DNA of 64,000 nt from Pseudomonadales bacterium. Lineage in GTDB: Bacteria > Pseudomonadota > Gammaproteobacteria > Pseudomonadales > Ketobacteraceae. The notes beneath the pieces were generated by a model. The model worked only from the letters and a program-made list of their open reading frames with translations. It was not told the DNA's origin and ran no database searches. The translations under genes and the position numbers were made by a program. Location: assembly GCA_022361455.1 (NCBI GenBank), contig JAKSAW010000552.1:1-64000 (forward strand). Direction: 5' to 3'. Positions 19,637 to 28,590 of the stretch are shown piece by piece (position 1 is the stretch's first letter; every line of letters starts with the position of its first letter).

Positions 19637-20158
19637 CTAAGCGCTGTATTTTGCGAGTTCAGCATCGTATAAAGCTAACATGCCTTCATCAAAGCAACAA
19701 AATACTAATTGTTCTATGTAGGGATATTGTGGAAGTTGTTGGTAGATTTCTTTGACCGCAATGCTAACCGCTTGCTCTTTGGGAAAACCATAGACACCTG
19801 TGCTAATTGCAGAAAATGCTATAGATTTACACACCTTTGTCGCTGCTACTCGCAAACTATTGCGATAACAGGCTGCAAGAATTTCATTCTCATCGCAGTC
19901 GCCGCCACGCCATATAGGTCCAACAGTATGGATAACAAATTTGGCCGGTAACTTAAAACCTTCAGTCATCACCGCTTGCCCTGGTGGGCAACCACCAATT
20001 TTGCGGCACGCCTGAAGTAATTCCGATCCAGCGGCACGATGAATCGCTCCATCGACGCCTCCACCACCCGCTAAAGCACTATTGGCGGCATTCACAATGG
20101 CATCAGCATTTAACTGGGTGATATCACCTCGCCATGCCACTACTTGTGTATTCATCAT
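19637..20158 (-). CDS. Macro-domain O-acetyl-ADP-ribose deacetylase (YmdB-like)
   Basis: This 173-residue protein is one complete macro domain with no signal peptide. GDITQLNADAIVNAANSAL contains the NAAN ribose-binding motif (Asn23, Asn26), followed by GGGGVDGAIHRAAG with the catalytic-type Asp36. Later blocks PAKFVIHTVGPIWRGG and AFSAISTGVYGFPKEQA complete the pocket. Enzymes of this class hydrolyse O-acetyl-ADP-ribose and remove mono-ADP-ribose from proteins. The start has AAGGCGG upstream. It begins only 17 bases after the DUF4150 gene and so appears to be part of the T6SS spike/cargo operon. Whether it is cargo, a protective factor or a bystander is unknown. Confidence 0.9.
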   Translation of the reverse strand: MMNTQVVAWRGDITQLNADAIVNAANSALAGGGGVDGAIHRAAGSELLQACRKIGGCPPGQAVMTEGFKLPAKFVIHTVGPIWRGGDCDENEILAACYRNSLRVAATKVCKSIAFSAISTGVYGFPKEQAVSIAVKEIYQQLPQYPYIEQLVFCCFDEGMLALYDAELAKYSA

Positions 20159-20175
20159 TAAACCGCCTTTTAAAA

Positions 20176-20592
20176 CTATGGACTGACGATCACTTTTACC
20201 TGACTAGGAGCCACTTGCAGCCCAGCGGGCATATTAGCGTTAGAACCATTGTGTCCGCTGGTAGAAGTCAGATGCACCACTGGCTTACCTTCCGCTTTTA
20301 CTTTCATACTGCCCTTTTTAAAGGTAATTTTATCCATGTTCTTTCCAGAGACCACTCCCCCGGTAACGCCCGCTTCATCACCCATGGATCGAGGCACTTC
20401 AGAATCAGTAGTGACTGCATCCTTACCACAGAACTTAACCTTCTTTGATGTTTTGCTGGCTTGCATCACCATGCCGATATTAGGGTAAGGAATCGGAATC
20501 GGCCCAGCAGGAGGTGCCGGTGTTTTACAAACATCTGGAAAAGCAAAACATTGTCCGCTTTGTTTTGTGGAAGCCGGAAAAATTGCTGGCAT
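20176..20592 (-). CDS. DUF4150 PAAR-like spike-tip protein
   Basis: This 138-residue protein belongs to the DUF4150 group of PAAR-like proteins, which cap the VgrG spike and carry effectors. Diagnostic stretches are FPDVCKTPAPPAGPIPIPYPN near the start and GVTGGVVSGKNMDKITFKKGS with KPVVHLTS in the second half. There is no C-terminal toxin extension: the protein ends right after the domain. The gene lies between DUF3540 (17 bases upstream) and the macro-domain gene (17 bases downstream), as expected in DUF2169-type cargo operons. Confidence 0.88.
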   Translation of the reverse strand: MPAIFPASTKQSGQCFAFPDVCKTPAPPAGPIPIPYPNIGMVMQASKTSKKVKFCGKDAVTTDSEVPRSMGDEAGVTGGVVSGKNMDKITFKKGSMKVKAEGKPVVHLTSTSGHNGSNANMPAGLQVAPSQVKVIVSP

Positions 20593-20609
20593 GCTGAAAC
20601 TCCTAATCG

Positions 20610-21311
20610 TTAGCCCAAATGAATCCGATCCGCTTGGACCTTGTAATCTTTCTTAGTTTTGTGGAGCGTTTTTTCGCTTTTTACTTGCAGCGTTCCTTCC
20701 ACTTGCTGGTTGACTCGACCAGCGCGCATTTGAGCCACATCTTTGACTTTGCTCACCCAGGTCTCACTGGTTTGCCACAAGCTCTTTGCTTTGGTTTCCA
20801 CCTTATCAAATACCCCTGCTGCCCGTGTGATAACTGCAGATAATTCTTGGCCTTTGTAATTTAATCGCGAAGCAGCAACCTGTGCGTCTTCGGCACCCAG
20901 CTCCATGGATTGCGAGGCCATTTTTAGTTTATGAGGTAATAGACTCAAGGTAGTGCCAACTGGGCGTAGCAACTGTTTGCTAATATCAATTACCTTGAGC
21001 GCTAAAGCATCTGTAGCTGCCAATGTGATCTTCTGACTTTCTATTGCCACCTCATCAGCAGCATTTAAACGAATGCTACCTTTTTGGGTTGCCAATTCTA
21101 AGTCACCTTCAGGAATCATTACGCGCGTTACACCCGCTTGGGCATCATATTCAAAAATCAGCTGCTGCTGATTATCAAACACTTGCACTGTATCAGGAGA
21201 AGTCTCTGATAGTTTCGCCCCGGCGCCAGTAGATGTAGACACCGGTAACGTTGTTGCCGATGATTGCTGTGTAACTTTCGCTGCACTATTTTCCATTTGT
21301 CTGCCTTTCAT
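20610..21311 (-). CDS. DUF3540 domain protein of the T6SS cargo module
   Basis: This 233-residue protein matches DUF3540, which is regularly found with DUF2169, pentapeptide and DUF4150 proteins beside vgrG. The middle (about 70-150) holds short regular repeats such as GSIRLNAADEVAIESQKITLAA that recall the beta-helical tail of VgrG needles, followed by a helical region (VFDKVETKAKSLWQTSETW). The C-terminus returns to short strands ending HLG. Two starts with good sites exist, at 21311 (GGAG) and 21296 (AAAGG). It may help fit the tip protein or cargo onto the spike, which is inferred from genomic context. Confidence 0.8.
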   Translation of the reverse strand: MKGRQMENSAAKVTQQSSATTLPVSTSTGAGAKLSETSPDTVQVFDNQQQLIFEYDAQAGVTRVMIPEGDLELATQKGSIRLNAADEVAIESQKITLAATDALALKVIDISKQLLRPVGTTLSLLPHKLKMASQSMELGAEDAQVAASRLNYKGQELSAVITRAAGVFDKVETKAKSLWQTSETWVSKVKDVAQMRAGRVNQQVEGTLQVKSEKTLHKTKKDYKVQADRIHLG

Positions 21312-21358
21312 TTATCTGCTCTCCATTGGATCAGATCACTAAACCATTAAACCCAATG

Positions 21359-23191
21359 TTAAGCCTGCTTCGGCTTAGGAGGCTGCCATTGTTCAGCGGC
21401 CAATCTTATTTTATCTGTTTTAAATATGCCTTTTAGATTCGCCTGACGATGACGAGCTTCGGTCATATTAACGTTGTGAAATACCCCAAAGCGAAAATCC
21501 CCGTGGGAAATATCAGCCTGAGTTAAATTGGCTCCGGCCAACATAATATAAGGGGCATGCACACCGCGCATATCCACCTGATTTAACAACGCATCGTTAA
21601 ATTCCGCCCGCTCCAACTTTGCCTGCACCAATACCGAGCCCGTTAAATCTGCTCCTGCAAAACGACTCATACTGAAATCACTACCTGTTAGCTGACAAGC
21701 CTGCATTTTGGCCAGGGAGAAATCAGCCACTTTAGCTTGGGCCTGAGACATGCTGGCATTCGTTAAATCACAGCCGGTAAAATCCACCTGATTAAAGGAG
21801 CTAAAATCCAATAAGCTTTGAGCTAAGTTTGACCCACTTAGGTCACTGTCGTCAAAGCTACAATATTGCATATTGGATGTGGAAAATTCACATTTTGTCA
21901 GGCCACAGGTTTTGAAGTGGGTCTTTTCTAAACGAATACTGCGGAAATCAACATTGTCGAAATCCGTTTCGGAAATTATTGCTTCGCCGATATCTAGCGA
22001 CTCCAAACTAGCTTCACTAAGATCACAGCCCATTAAAGCCGCTTTCTGAAAGTTGGCGCCAGTTAGAACACCTTCAGCAAAGCTACAGCCTTCACAGCGA
22101 CTATTGTTGAACCATGCACCATCTAAATTAGCTTGTGCGAAATTCACATCAATAAGCTTTGCCCCGGTAAAGACCGCGTTCGCCATTTTTGAAGCAGCAA
22201 AGTCGGTGCCTTCTAGAGTCATACCATGAAAATTAACTTGGCCAAACTCACAATCGATAAATAAAGCCGCCATTAATGACGCATCATTGAATTCAGCTCC
22301 TCGCAAACTACAGCTTGAAAAAACTGCTTCCGACAGGTCTTTTTGCTGCAGTTGCGCATCAAACAAATCACACTGTTGGAACTCACACTTTGATAACTTT
22401 TGTGGCAACAGGCTGAAATCCTCTAACTCACAACCAACAAAGGCAACGCCATTTAAGGTAGCTGAATTTAACTGGGTCTTTGTTAACTGACAATTCTCGA
22501 AGCGTACATCATCCAACGTAGCGCCACTAAAGTCAGCGCCTGATAAGTCGCAATCCACAAACACCACGGAAACCAACTTAGCATTTTGAAAACTACTTAA
22601 CGCTAACTCTGCGTCAGAGAATTCCACAGATTCCAATATAGATTGTTGAAAATTGCTCGACTTGGAACACACCATTTTGAAATGGTTTTTTTCAAGCTTG
22701 GCTCCTGAAAAGCATGCACTATTAAAGTGGCCTCGTTTTTCGCAATAACCAACCAAACCTTGTTCGGACAAGGTTTGCTGGGCGTCCTCATCTAGCTCTA
22801 ACTCGGATGCCAGAACATCGCACTGGTCAGCCTGTTGCTGCCATTGCACATCGCCACGAAACTCTGCACTCAAAAGTGAGGCATCTGAAAAATCAATCTG
22901 ATCCGCGCTTAATAGATAAAATATCGTATCACTGAGTTGTGCATCTTGAAATTGGCAAGCTTTGAGAGACGATTCAACAAAGCGACAACCATTAGATCTC
23001 ACTCCCCTAAAACTAACATTTCTTAAATCGCTACGCTTCCAGGCACTATCGTTGATGATTTTATTTTCTAATGACTCACCGGCCCAATTTGCAGATTCAA
23101 TGGAAACATACTCAACGATTTCTCCAGAACGCAGCGCTTTTAACACTTCACCGGGCGAGGTTAATAGAGAAACTTTTTCTTGATCTCTCAT
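21359..23191 (-). CDS. Large pentapeptide-repeat protein of the T6SS cargo module
   Basis: This 610-residue protein is composed almost entirely of pentapeptide repeats (pattern A(D/N)(L/F)xx, for example NFQKAALMGCDLSEASLESL), predicting a long right-handed quadrilateral beta-helix. Cys is unusually frequent at variable repeat positions. The first 40 residues are non-repetitive and the last 20 are basic and Gln/Pro-rich. Its start codon overlaps the stop of the DUF2169 gene by four bases (ATGA), so the two are translated together. Role inferred: structural adaptor or cargo carrier. Confidence 0.88.
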   Translation of the reverse strand: MRDQEKVSLLTSPGEVLKALRSGEIVEYVSIESANWAGESLENKIINDSAWKRSDLRNVSFRGVRSNGCRFVESSLKACQFQDAQLSDTIFYLLSADQIDFSDASLLSAEFRGDVQWQQQADQCDVLASELELDEDAQQTLSEQGLVGYCEKRGHFNSACFSGAKLEKNHFKMVCSKSSNFQQSILESVEFSDAELALSSFQNAKLVSVVFVDCDLSGADFSGATLDDVRFENCQLTKTQLNSATLNGVAFVGCELEDFSLLPQKLSKCEFQQCDLFDAQLQQKDLSEAVFSSCSLRGAEFNDASLMAALFIDCEFGQVNFHGMTLEGTDFAASKMANAVFTGAKLIDVNFAQANLDGAWFNNSRCEGCSFAEGVLTGANFQKAALMGCDLSEASLESLDIGEAIISETDFDNVDFRSIRLEKTHFKTCGLTKCEFSTSNMQYCSFDDSDLSGSNLAQSLLDFSSFNQVDFTGCDLTNASMSQAQAKVADFSLAKMQACQLTGSDFSMSRFAGADLTGSVLVQAKLERAEFNDALLNQVDMRGVHAPYIMLAGANLTQADISHGDFRFGVFHNVNMTEARHRQANLKGIFKTDKIRLAAEQWQPPKPKQA

Positions 23192-25350
23192 GATACCGTA
23201 CCCGCCGTTCCAGCCAATTTAGTAGCATGTAGATTAGCTTGCTCCAATAATGGCTGCTGTATATCAGCCTCTAAGAATTCCGCACCGTATAAGTTCGCGC
23301 CGCGCAAATCGGTTTGGATTAATTTGGCTTTTTCAAAGGTACCTTCAAAGAAATTAATCATTACAGCTTTAGTGGCCGTCAAATCTGCACCCATTAACTT
23401 TCCTACTTTGAGGTCGGCCGCAGAAATATCTGCATGACTTAAGTTAGCCTTGTTGAGCGTCGCGCCTTGTAACTGGGCGTAGGTAAAATTGCAACCCGCT
23501 AAATTTGCTTCCTCCCAGATAGAAGCATTTGCCAATACTTGGCAGAAATTTCCACCTTGAGCATCTAAACCTTCTGAGGCTTTCAGCTGTGTTAAATCTG
23601 CGAGCATTAAATTCACTTGTTGAGCTGTTGCGCCTTCGATGGAGGCTTCCGCCAAATTGCTTTGGTGCAAGCTAGCCTGACTCAGGTTGCTGTAGGAAAA
23701 ATCGGTGGCACTAAAGTCAGAACCTGGCGCTTGCACTCCCTGCAAACTAGCATTGCTAACACTCGCTTCGGCCATTACCCACTGTTGCGCCTGAGCACCG
23801 TCAAAGCATGCCTCATCTGCGAAGCAACCACTCATATCAACTTGACCTAGATAAGCATTCTGAAAAGATGCACTAAATAAATCTGCTCCCACCATGGCCA
23901 CTTGATTTAACTGCGCAGCATTAAAGTTAGCTTTAGATAAAATAGCTTGGGAGAAATCACAATTTTGAAGTTTACATTGTTGAAAATTAGCTTCTGTTAA
24001 ATCGGCTTCCTGAAAATTAACACCAGTCAGCGTTAGACCAGACAAATCAACGCCGTTAAGATCTTCTTGAGAAAAATCTCGACGCTCTTGCAGCGCCATC
24101 ATAAACAGTTCCCGGTTCCACAATTTAGGAGGCGACTTCGGATTAAGCTCTTCTTCGCCAGGGGCAAGCGCGTCATCAACATTTTTAGGATCAAGCCCCA
24201 TACCAATTAGCTGCGCGCGCAAAGCTTGTCGCGCCTCATCCAAAGCAGCCTTAATTTCGGCTTGCTCTTGTTCTGGAGTGGCTTCACCCTCAGGTGCGTC
24301 TTCGTCATCCTGCAACTCTAACCAACATTCATTAAAGCGTTCGAACACAACGTTGACAGGCGTATTTATAGTCGTGGGCTCTGCAAATACAAAGCAATGT
24401 TGCAACTCTGGATATTCGTCGTTACTGACCTTTAACCAACCACGCCAAACCAGGCGCATGGTCAAATCATCCATATTCACCCACAGAGTGTCTAGGTTAG
24501 TTTTAACCTCAGAAAAGTATTCGACATTGGGGATTTCGGTGGTGGAAACAAACAACCTAACTCTCAGACCCGGCAATTTGGTTTCAAATAATTCATGATC
24601 TCGATGCATCGATGTCACGATCATCGATTCATCACCCTGTAAAAAAGGTTTAATCTGTTGATCAACTGGAGAGCTATTAAAGTAGCTCCAATCAAAGTCT
24701 TCAGGAAACCAAGGCCAGCGTTCTTTTACATAATGGTTGGTGTAGGTTCCTAATTTACGATTGCGTGGTGCCCAATTACGATTAATTGCTCCAAAACCAG
24801 CCAATGGTGGCCGTGAATTTGGCGACTGCATCAATTGGTCGGCATACTCAATATTGGGTAATACATACCCCTGCGCTTGTTGATTGGTAGCGCCTTTACC
24901 TACTGGGTTCTCTTCAAAACCATCACCGCCTAAGGCGTATTCGTAGCGCAATGGGATAGCATCAAAAAACTGTGGTTCTGTCATGGTGTTGCCTCCAGTC
25001 CACTGGCGCTCACCAAAAACAGCTAGGGATTTCAATCGGTCTCCGATTTTAAAGTCAACTCGTCGCACTCGAGCTGCTTCAGCTCCTTGGCAATGACCTA
25101 CTAGAAAACAATCAGCAGAGGTTTTTGCATAGGCAAAGTCAGATTCGTAAAAGACGCTGCCTTTGCCTTCATCATCCCCTTCGTAAAAAACATCACCCTC
25201 TGGAAAAGCTTGTTCTTCTGACACGCCAGGCGACTTCTGATGGCCAAGATCAAAAGTCCCTTTTACCATTAGCGTCAACGAATGTTCTGGAAAAAAAATT
25301 CGCCCCGGTAATAAACCAAAGTTAAAAGGTGTATCGTTAATAATTTCCAT
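23188..25350 (-). CDS. DUF2169 T6SS adaptor fused to pentapeptide repeats
   Basis: This 720-residue two-part protein has an N-terminal DUF2169 domain (about 1-330), beginning MEIINDTPFNFGLLPGR and containing VKGTFDL and WTGGNTMTEPQFFDAIPLRYEYALGG. A Glu/Ala-rich linker follows (about 345-400), then pentapeptide repeats from about residue 425 to the end. DUF2169 proteins are associated with loading effectors onto VgrG/PAAR spikes. The immediate downstream gene is a second pentapeptide protein, overlapping by four bases. Confidence 0.9.
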   Translation of the reverse strand: MEIINDTPFNFGLLPGRIFFPEHSLTLMVKGTFDLGHQKSPGVSEEQAFPEGDVFYEGDDEGKGSVFYESDFAYAKTSADCFLVGHCQGAEAARVRRVDFKIGDRLKSLAVFGERQWTGGNTMTEPQFFDAIPLRYEYALGGDGFEENPVGKGATNQQAQGYVLPNIEYADQLMQSPNSRPPLAGFGAINRNWAPRNRKLGTYTNHYVKERWPWFPEDFDWSYFNSSPVDQQIKPFLQGDESMIVTSMHRDHELFETKLPGLRVRLFVSTTEIPNVEYFSEVKTNLDTLWVNMDDLTMRLVWRGWLKVSNDEYPELQHCFVFAEPTTINTPVNVVFERFNECWLELQDDEDAPEGEATPEQEQAEIKAALDEARQALRAQLIGMGLDPKNVDDALAPGEEELNPKSPPKLWNRELFMMALQERRDFSQEDLNGVDLSGLTLTGVNFQEADLTEANFQQCKLQNCDFSQAILSKANFNAAQLNQVAMVGADLFSASFQNAYLGQVDMSGCFADEACFDGAQAQQWVMAEASVSNASLQGVQAPGSDFSATDFSYSNLSQASLHQSNLAEASIEGATAQQVNLMLADLTQLKASEGLDAQGGNFCQVLANASIWEEANLAGCNFTYAQLQGATLNKANLSHADISAADLKVGKLMGADLTATKAVMINFFEGTFEKAKLIQTDLRGANLYGAEFLEADIQQPLLEQANLHATKLAGTAGTVS

Positions 25351-25371
25351 ACAAACCTTATTTTTGTACTC

Positions 25372-25995
25372 TTATTTTAATGCCAACAAGCCTTCAGCAG
25401 TTTGCTCAATGGTCGGGAGCGCATCTTCAATCACGCTTACAGGCAAATAATTTCTATATTCATACCCGACTCGCAAGTATTCATTTTCTAAATAGATATA
25501 CTTCACTTTACGAGACAAAAATTTATCTGCCAAAGAAACGATTACCGTTTCGAGAGATGCTTCAGTTATTGCTCCTTTTTCATGTAGCGCTCTGACTTTA
25601 AATAAATCATTCAGTGATTTCTGAGTAAACTCCACAGCAACGAAGCGCTCAGCATCGAAATCGCTATCAGGCAGGCTAGAAAGGTGAATACCTAAAGGAC
25701 GAGAAAACTCTACCTCAATTTGGCTAGCCTCAGGATTTACTTCAACTATATAACGCCCAAAACGCTTCTTTAACCCTGCCTGCTGCGTTTCAGCTCTAGC
25801 AGCTACATACTCATAACCTAACTTATCTGCTAAGGGGAGCATCCCTTCCTTTGCATTGGTTCGAGCAAACCCTGTCAAATCAGCCATATCCAACTTATTG
25901 AAGTAACCAAACAGGATCAGAATCACAGCTGTAACCAGCACAGACATAAAAGGATGATTCATCACGGCGCTATCCACATTGCCCACCTTCTCCAT
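25372..25995 (-). CDS. Unknown membrane-anchored protein between vgrG and the DUF2169 gene
   Basis: This 207-residue protein has one membrane segment at about residues 16-35 (SVLVTAVILILFGYFN) and a soluble alpha/beta domain of about 170 residues. I do not recognise the domain. The position, 24 bases after vgrG and 21 before the DUF2169 gene, is where adaptor, effector or immunity genes commonly sit. One membrane anchor with a periplasm-facing domain would suit an immunity protein, but this is inference only. The ribosome-binding site is weak. Confidence 0.75.
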   Translation of the reverse strand: MEKVGNVDSAVMNHPFMSVLVTAVILILFGYFNKLDMADLTGFARTNAKEGMLPLADKLGYEYVAARAETQQAGLKKRFGRYIVEVNPEASQIEVEFSRPLGIHLSSLPDSDFDAERFVAVEFTQKSLNDLFKVRALHEKGAITEASLETVIVSLADKFLSRKVKYIYLENEYLRVGYEYRNYLPVSVIEDALPTIEQTAEGLLALK

Positions 25996-26019
25996 GTCGC
26001 TTAACCAACATCATTTCCT

Positions 26020-28590
26020 CTACGAAAGTATCTTCATATTTTTATGCTTCACCATGGCTTTTGTTAAATCAATGGTCTTAGCCTTCAAGATAACTTCGTT
26101 ACTGGTGACATGGGTTTGGCTTTTAGCTTTAATCTTGAATTTTTTCTTGGTATCCAATTCAACATCGCCATCTTTTTTCATATTAATCGACGTTTTACCA
26201 GATACATGTTTGAGAGCAGACTTATCGTAAGTAGACTTACTTTCTTTTCCGCCACCACCAATTACTTCCAGTTTTTTGTCCGCTGAGTAACTACCTTCTC
26301 CTTTTGTTTCACGCTTAAAGTCCACCTCATTCTTCTTGATTTCAATCGCTTTTTTGATTTCCATCACTGCGCCGACAGTGACAGATTCCTTGGTTCCGTA
26401 AAACATTTCAGACGAGTTACCACCCGTTATGGTTAATTTGTTACCAAAGCTATTACTATACCAGTCACCCTGATGACTTAAGCTATAGCCTTTTTGTCCA
26501 CCTAGGATCAATTTGGCGTCTTGAGCTTTGGTATGCATGGTAATGGTGGTGGCACTTTCATCCATCACAATGGAGTTTTGACTACTGGGGTTTTCAATGG
26601 TGATTTTGCCGCCGCTTTCCTCCATCAACAACTGGTTACCACAGGCTTGATGCAACTGAATTTTAGTATCTTGCTCAGTCATATAAAGCTCATTACCACA
26701 TGCCTGCTTCAAATTGATGGATGGCTCTGTCGCACACATAGTCAGTTCATTTTCGCAAGCCTGTTTAACGCGAATAGTTTCCTCGCCAGGCTTACCCTCC
26801 ATCCAAATTTCGTTGTCGCAAGCTTGATGGAACCACATATGCTGAACATCAGCGGCACCTTCCCAAATCATTTCATTGGAACCATAGTCGCGAATAATGC
26901 TCTTGGTCTTTTCGCCTGGTAAACCTAGTGGCTGATTTTGGTAATTGTTATAAACGCGCCCGGTGATAACAGGCAAATCCGGGTCCCCTTGAAGAAAACT
27001 AACCAATACCTCATGACCTACATGGGGGATGTGTTGCCCGCCCCAAGCTTTACCGGCCCATAACTGAGATACTCGCACCCAGGTTTCACTTTCACGGTTT
27101 TCACGTTCCCAGTGGAACTTAACTTTTACGCGGCCTTGCTCGTCAGTATCAATTTCACCAGAACCAATCACCACGGCAGTTTGTGGGCCCGCAACTTTCG
27201 GTTTAGGAGTCTTCCTCGGTGGCCTAAACACCACGTTGGCTGGCATCGCTTCGAACGTATTATGGTATTGAGCTGATGAAGAGGAATTGATGTCTTCTTC
27301 AGAATCTGGCTCTGCTAAAGCATCGGCTAAATGTTTCATCACTTCTATCAAAGCGTTTTGCGAAGCATCTTTAGCCATGGCTGCTGCGGCAATTTGGTTA
27401 ATCGCAGTGGCTGCTTTCATGCCTACTTTGTTTTCACCACCAGCAAAATAACTGGTATCTACCGCATAATGGGTAACGGCTTTAACCACATAGCCTTCTT
27501 CATAGCTTCCACTGGATTCCCAATCACAATCCTCAATCTCCGTGGTGAACTTGCCACAAGGATGAATACTACGATTGTTACTTTTAGCCGAGACCAAGTC
27601 ATAACCGGCTTCAATTTCTTCCGCTCTTATCTGAGTCAGATCGTTCTTATAGTTGGGCGAGCTTTCACCATCTTTCAAGTAATAGTACTTACCTGGATAC
27701 TCATAGGATTCAGTCTTATCTGATACTGCTGGAAACTTGTTGCCCAACAAAGTAGGAGACGGTGAAGCGATTGTTGCCGGATTAGCCGCTGCTAAGTTGT
27801 AGTCATAATCATGCATCAACACCCCACCGGTTTTAATATCAAACTGATGGCGCCACAAGGATATCTGCTCACCCATACCAGAACCCTGTCGATGCATAAC
27901 TTCGTTAGAGCCATCATCACCACTAGCTTTACCTGGATTAAATTTATAGCCAGAGACATCATCGGATAGCACCCAGGTATGGGTCCCGTCTCCATTGTCA
28001 TCAACTGCATGGCGGAAATAGAAGAAAATACCTTCTTCCTCCATCAATCTTGAAATAAAATCAAAGTCACTTTCTTGATACTGCATGCAGAAGTTGCGTT
28101 TTGGATGGGTATTCACAATATGGGTGGAGACATCCCAATTACCCTCAGAGGTGCTTTGGTGATCTGCTAAAACTTCCTCGATTATCTCTATAACGCTCTT
28201 GTCTTGAAATACGCGGCTGTCCTGAGTTTGAGTTAGGAACCATAACCATGGCACCACTTCAATCTCGTAGCGCCGCAAATTGCCTGCACTGGTTAAACCG
28301 GCTGTCGTGGAAAACGTCTCTCCGGCTTTAATACGTTTTACATAACCGTTAAAGACACGTTTTTTGGATGCATCATCTGAATAGGCGACCGAGAAGGACA
28401 TCTTCTTACCCACAATCTTAGTTGGGTCGATATCCACTTTGGCACATAGTACTTTTAGCTGAAAGTTGTAGAGCTCTGAAATAGCTTCTCTACCCGTAAA
28501 GGATTCCAGTAACAGCTCTGTGTCTATATTGTACTCACTGCTATCTGTCTCTATCGCAATGTGATGTTGTTCTCCGATGCCGCCTGTCAT
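26020..28590 (-). CDS. vgrG: T6SS spike protein VgrG (TssI)
   Basis: I start this 856-residue protein at the Met at 28590 (MTGGIGEQHH), which has GGGAGA eight bases upstream; an ATG at 28605 is in frame but lacks such a site. The gp27-like part (about 10-400) includes QYQESDFDFISRLMEEEGIFFYF. The gp5 OB-fold (about 465-555) has DEQGRVKVKFHWER, WAGKAWGGQHIPHVGHEVLV and FLQGDPDLPVITGRVYN. The needle region contains a set of QACxNE repeats (see finding). The C-terminus is a Lys-rich beta-helical tail without a toxin domain, so effectors must bind non-covalently. It is divergent from hcp. Confidence 0.96.
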   Translation of the reverse strand: MTGGIGEQHHIAIETDSSEYNIDTELLLESFTGREAISELYNFQLKVLCAKVDIDPTKIVGKKMSFSVAYSDDASKKRVFNGYVKRIKAGETFSTTAGLTSAGNLRRYEIEVVPWLWFLTQTQDSRVFQDKSVIEIIEEVLADHQSTSEGNWDVSTHIVNTHPKRNFCMQYQESDFDFISRLMEEEGIFFYFRHAVDDNGDGTHTWVLSDDVSGYKFNPGKASGDDGSNEVMHRQGSGMGEQISLWRHQFDIKTGGVLMHDYDYNLAAANPATIASPSPTLLGNKFPAVSDKTESYEYPGKYYYLKDGESSPNYKNDLTQIRAEEIEAGYDLVSAKSNNRSIHPCGKFTTEIEDCDWESSGSYEEGYVVKAVTHYAVDTSYFAGGENKVGMKAATAINQIAAAAMAKDASQNALIEVMKHLADALAEPDSEEDINSSSSAQYHNTFEAMPANVVFRPPRKTPKPKVAGPQTAVVIGSGEIDTDEQGRVKVKFHWERENRESETWVRVSQLWAGKAWGGQHIPHVGHEVLVSFLQGDPDLPVITGRVYNNYQNQPLGLPGEKTKSIIRDYGSNEMIWEGAADVQHMWFHQACDNEIWMEGKPGEETIRVKQACENELTMCATEPSINLKQACGNELYMTEQDTKIQLHQACGNQLLMEESGGKITIENPSSQNSIVMDESATTITMHTKAQDAKLILGGQKGYSLSHQGDWYSNSFGNKLTITGGNSSEMFYGTKESVTVGAVMEIKKAIEIKKNEVDFKRETKGEGSYSADKKLEVIGGGGKESKSTYDKSALKHVSGKTSINMKKDGDVELDTKKKFKIKAKSQTHVTSNEVILKAKTIDLTKAMVKHKNMKILS

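Noticed and set aside
26530-26830. CRISPR-like or DNA-level repeats in vgrG
   Set aside because: The similarity is at the protein level inside one reading frame; the DNA copies diverge and there are no regular spacers.
26521-26922. 133-codon plus-strand frame with apparent repeats inside vgrG
   Set aside because: The repeats come from the QACxNE repeats of VgrG read on the opposite strand.
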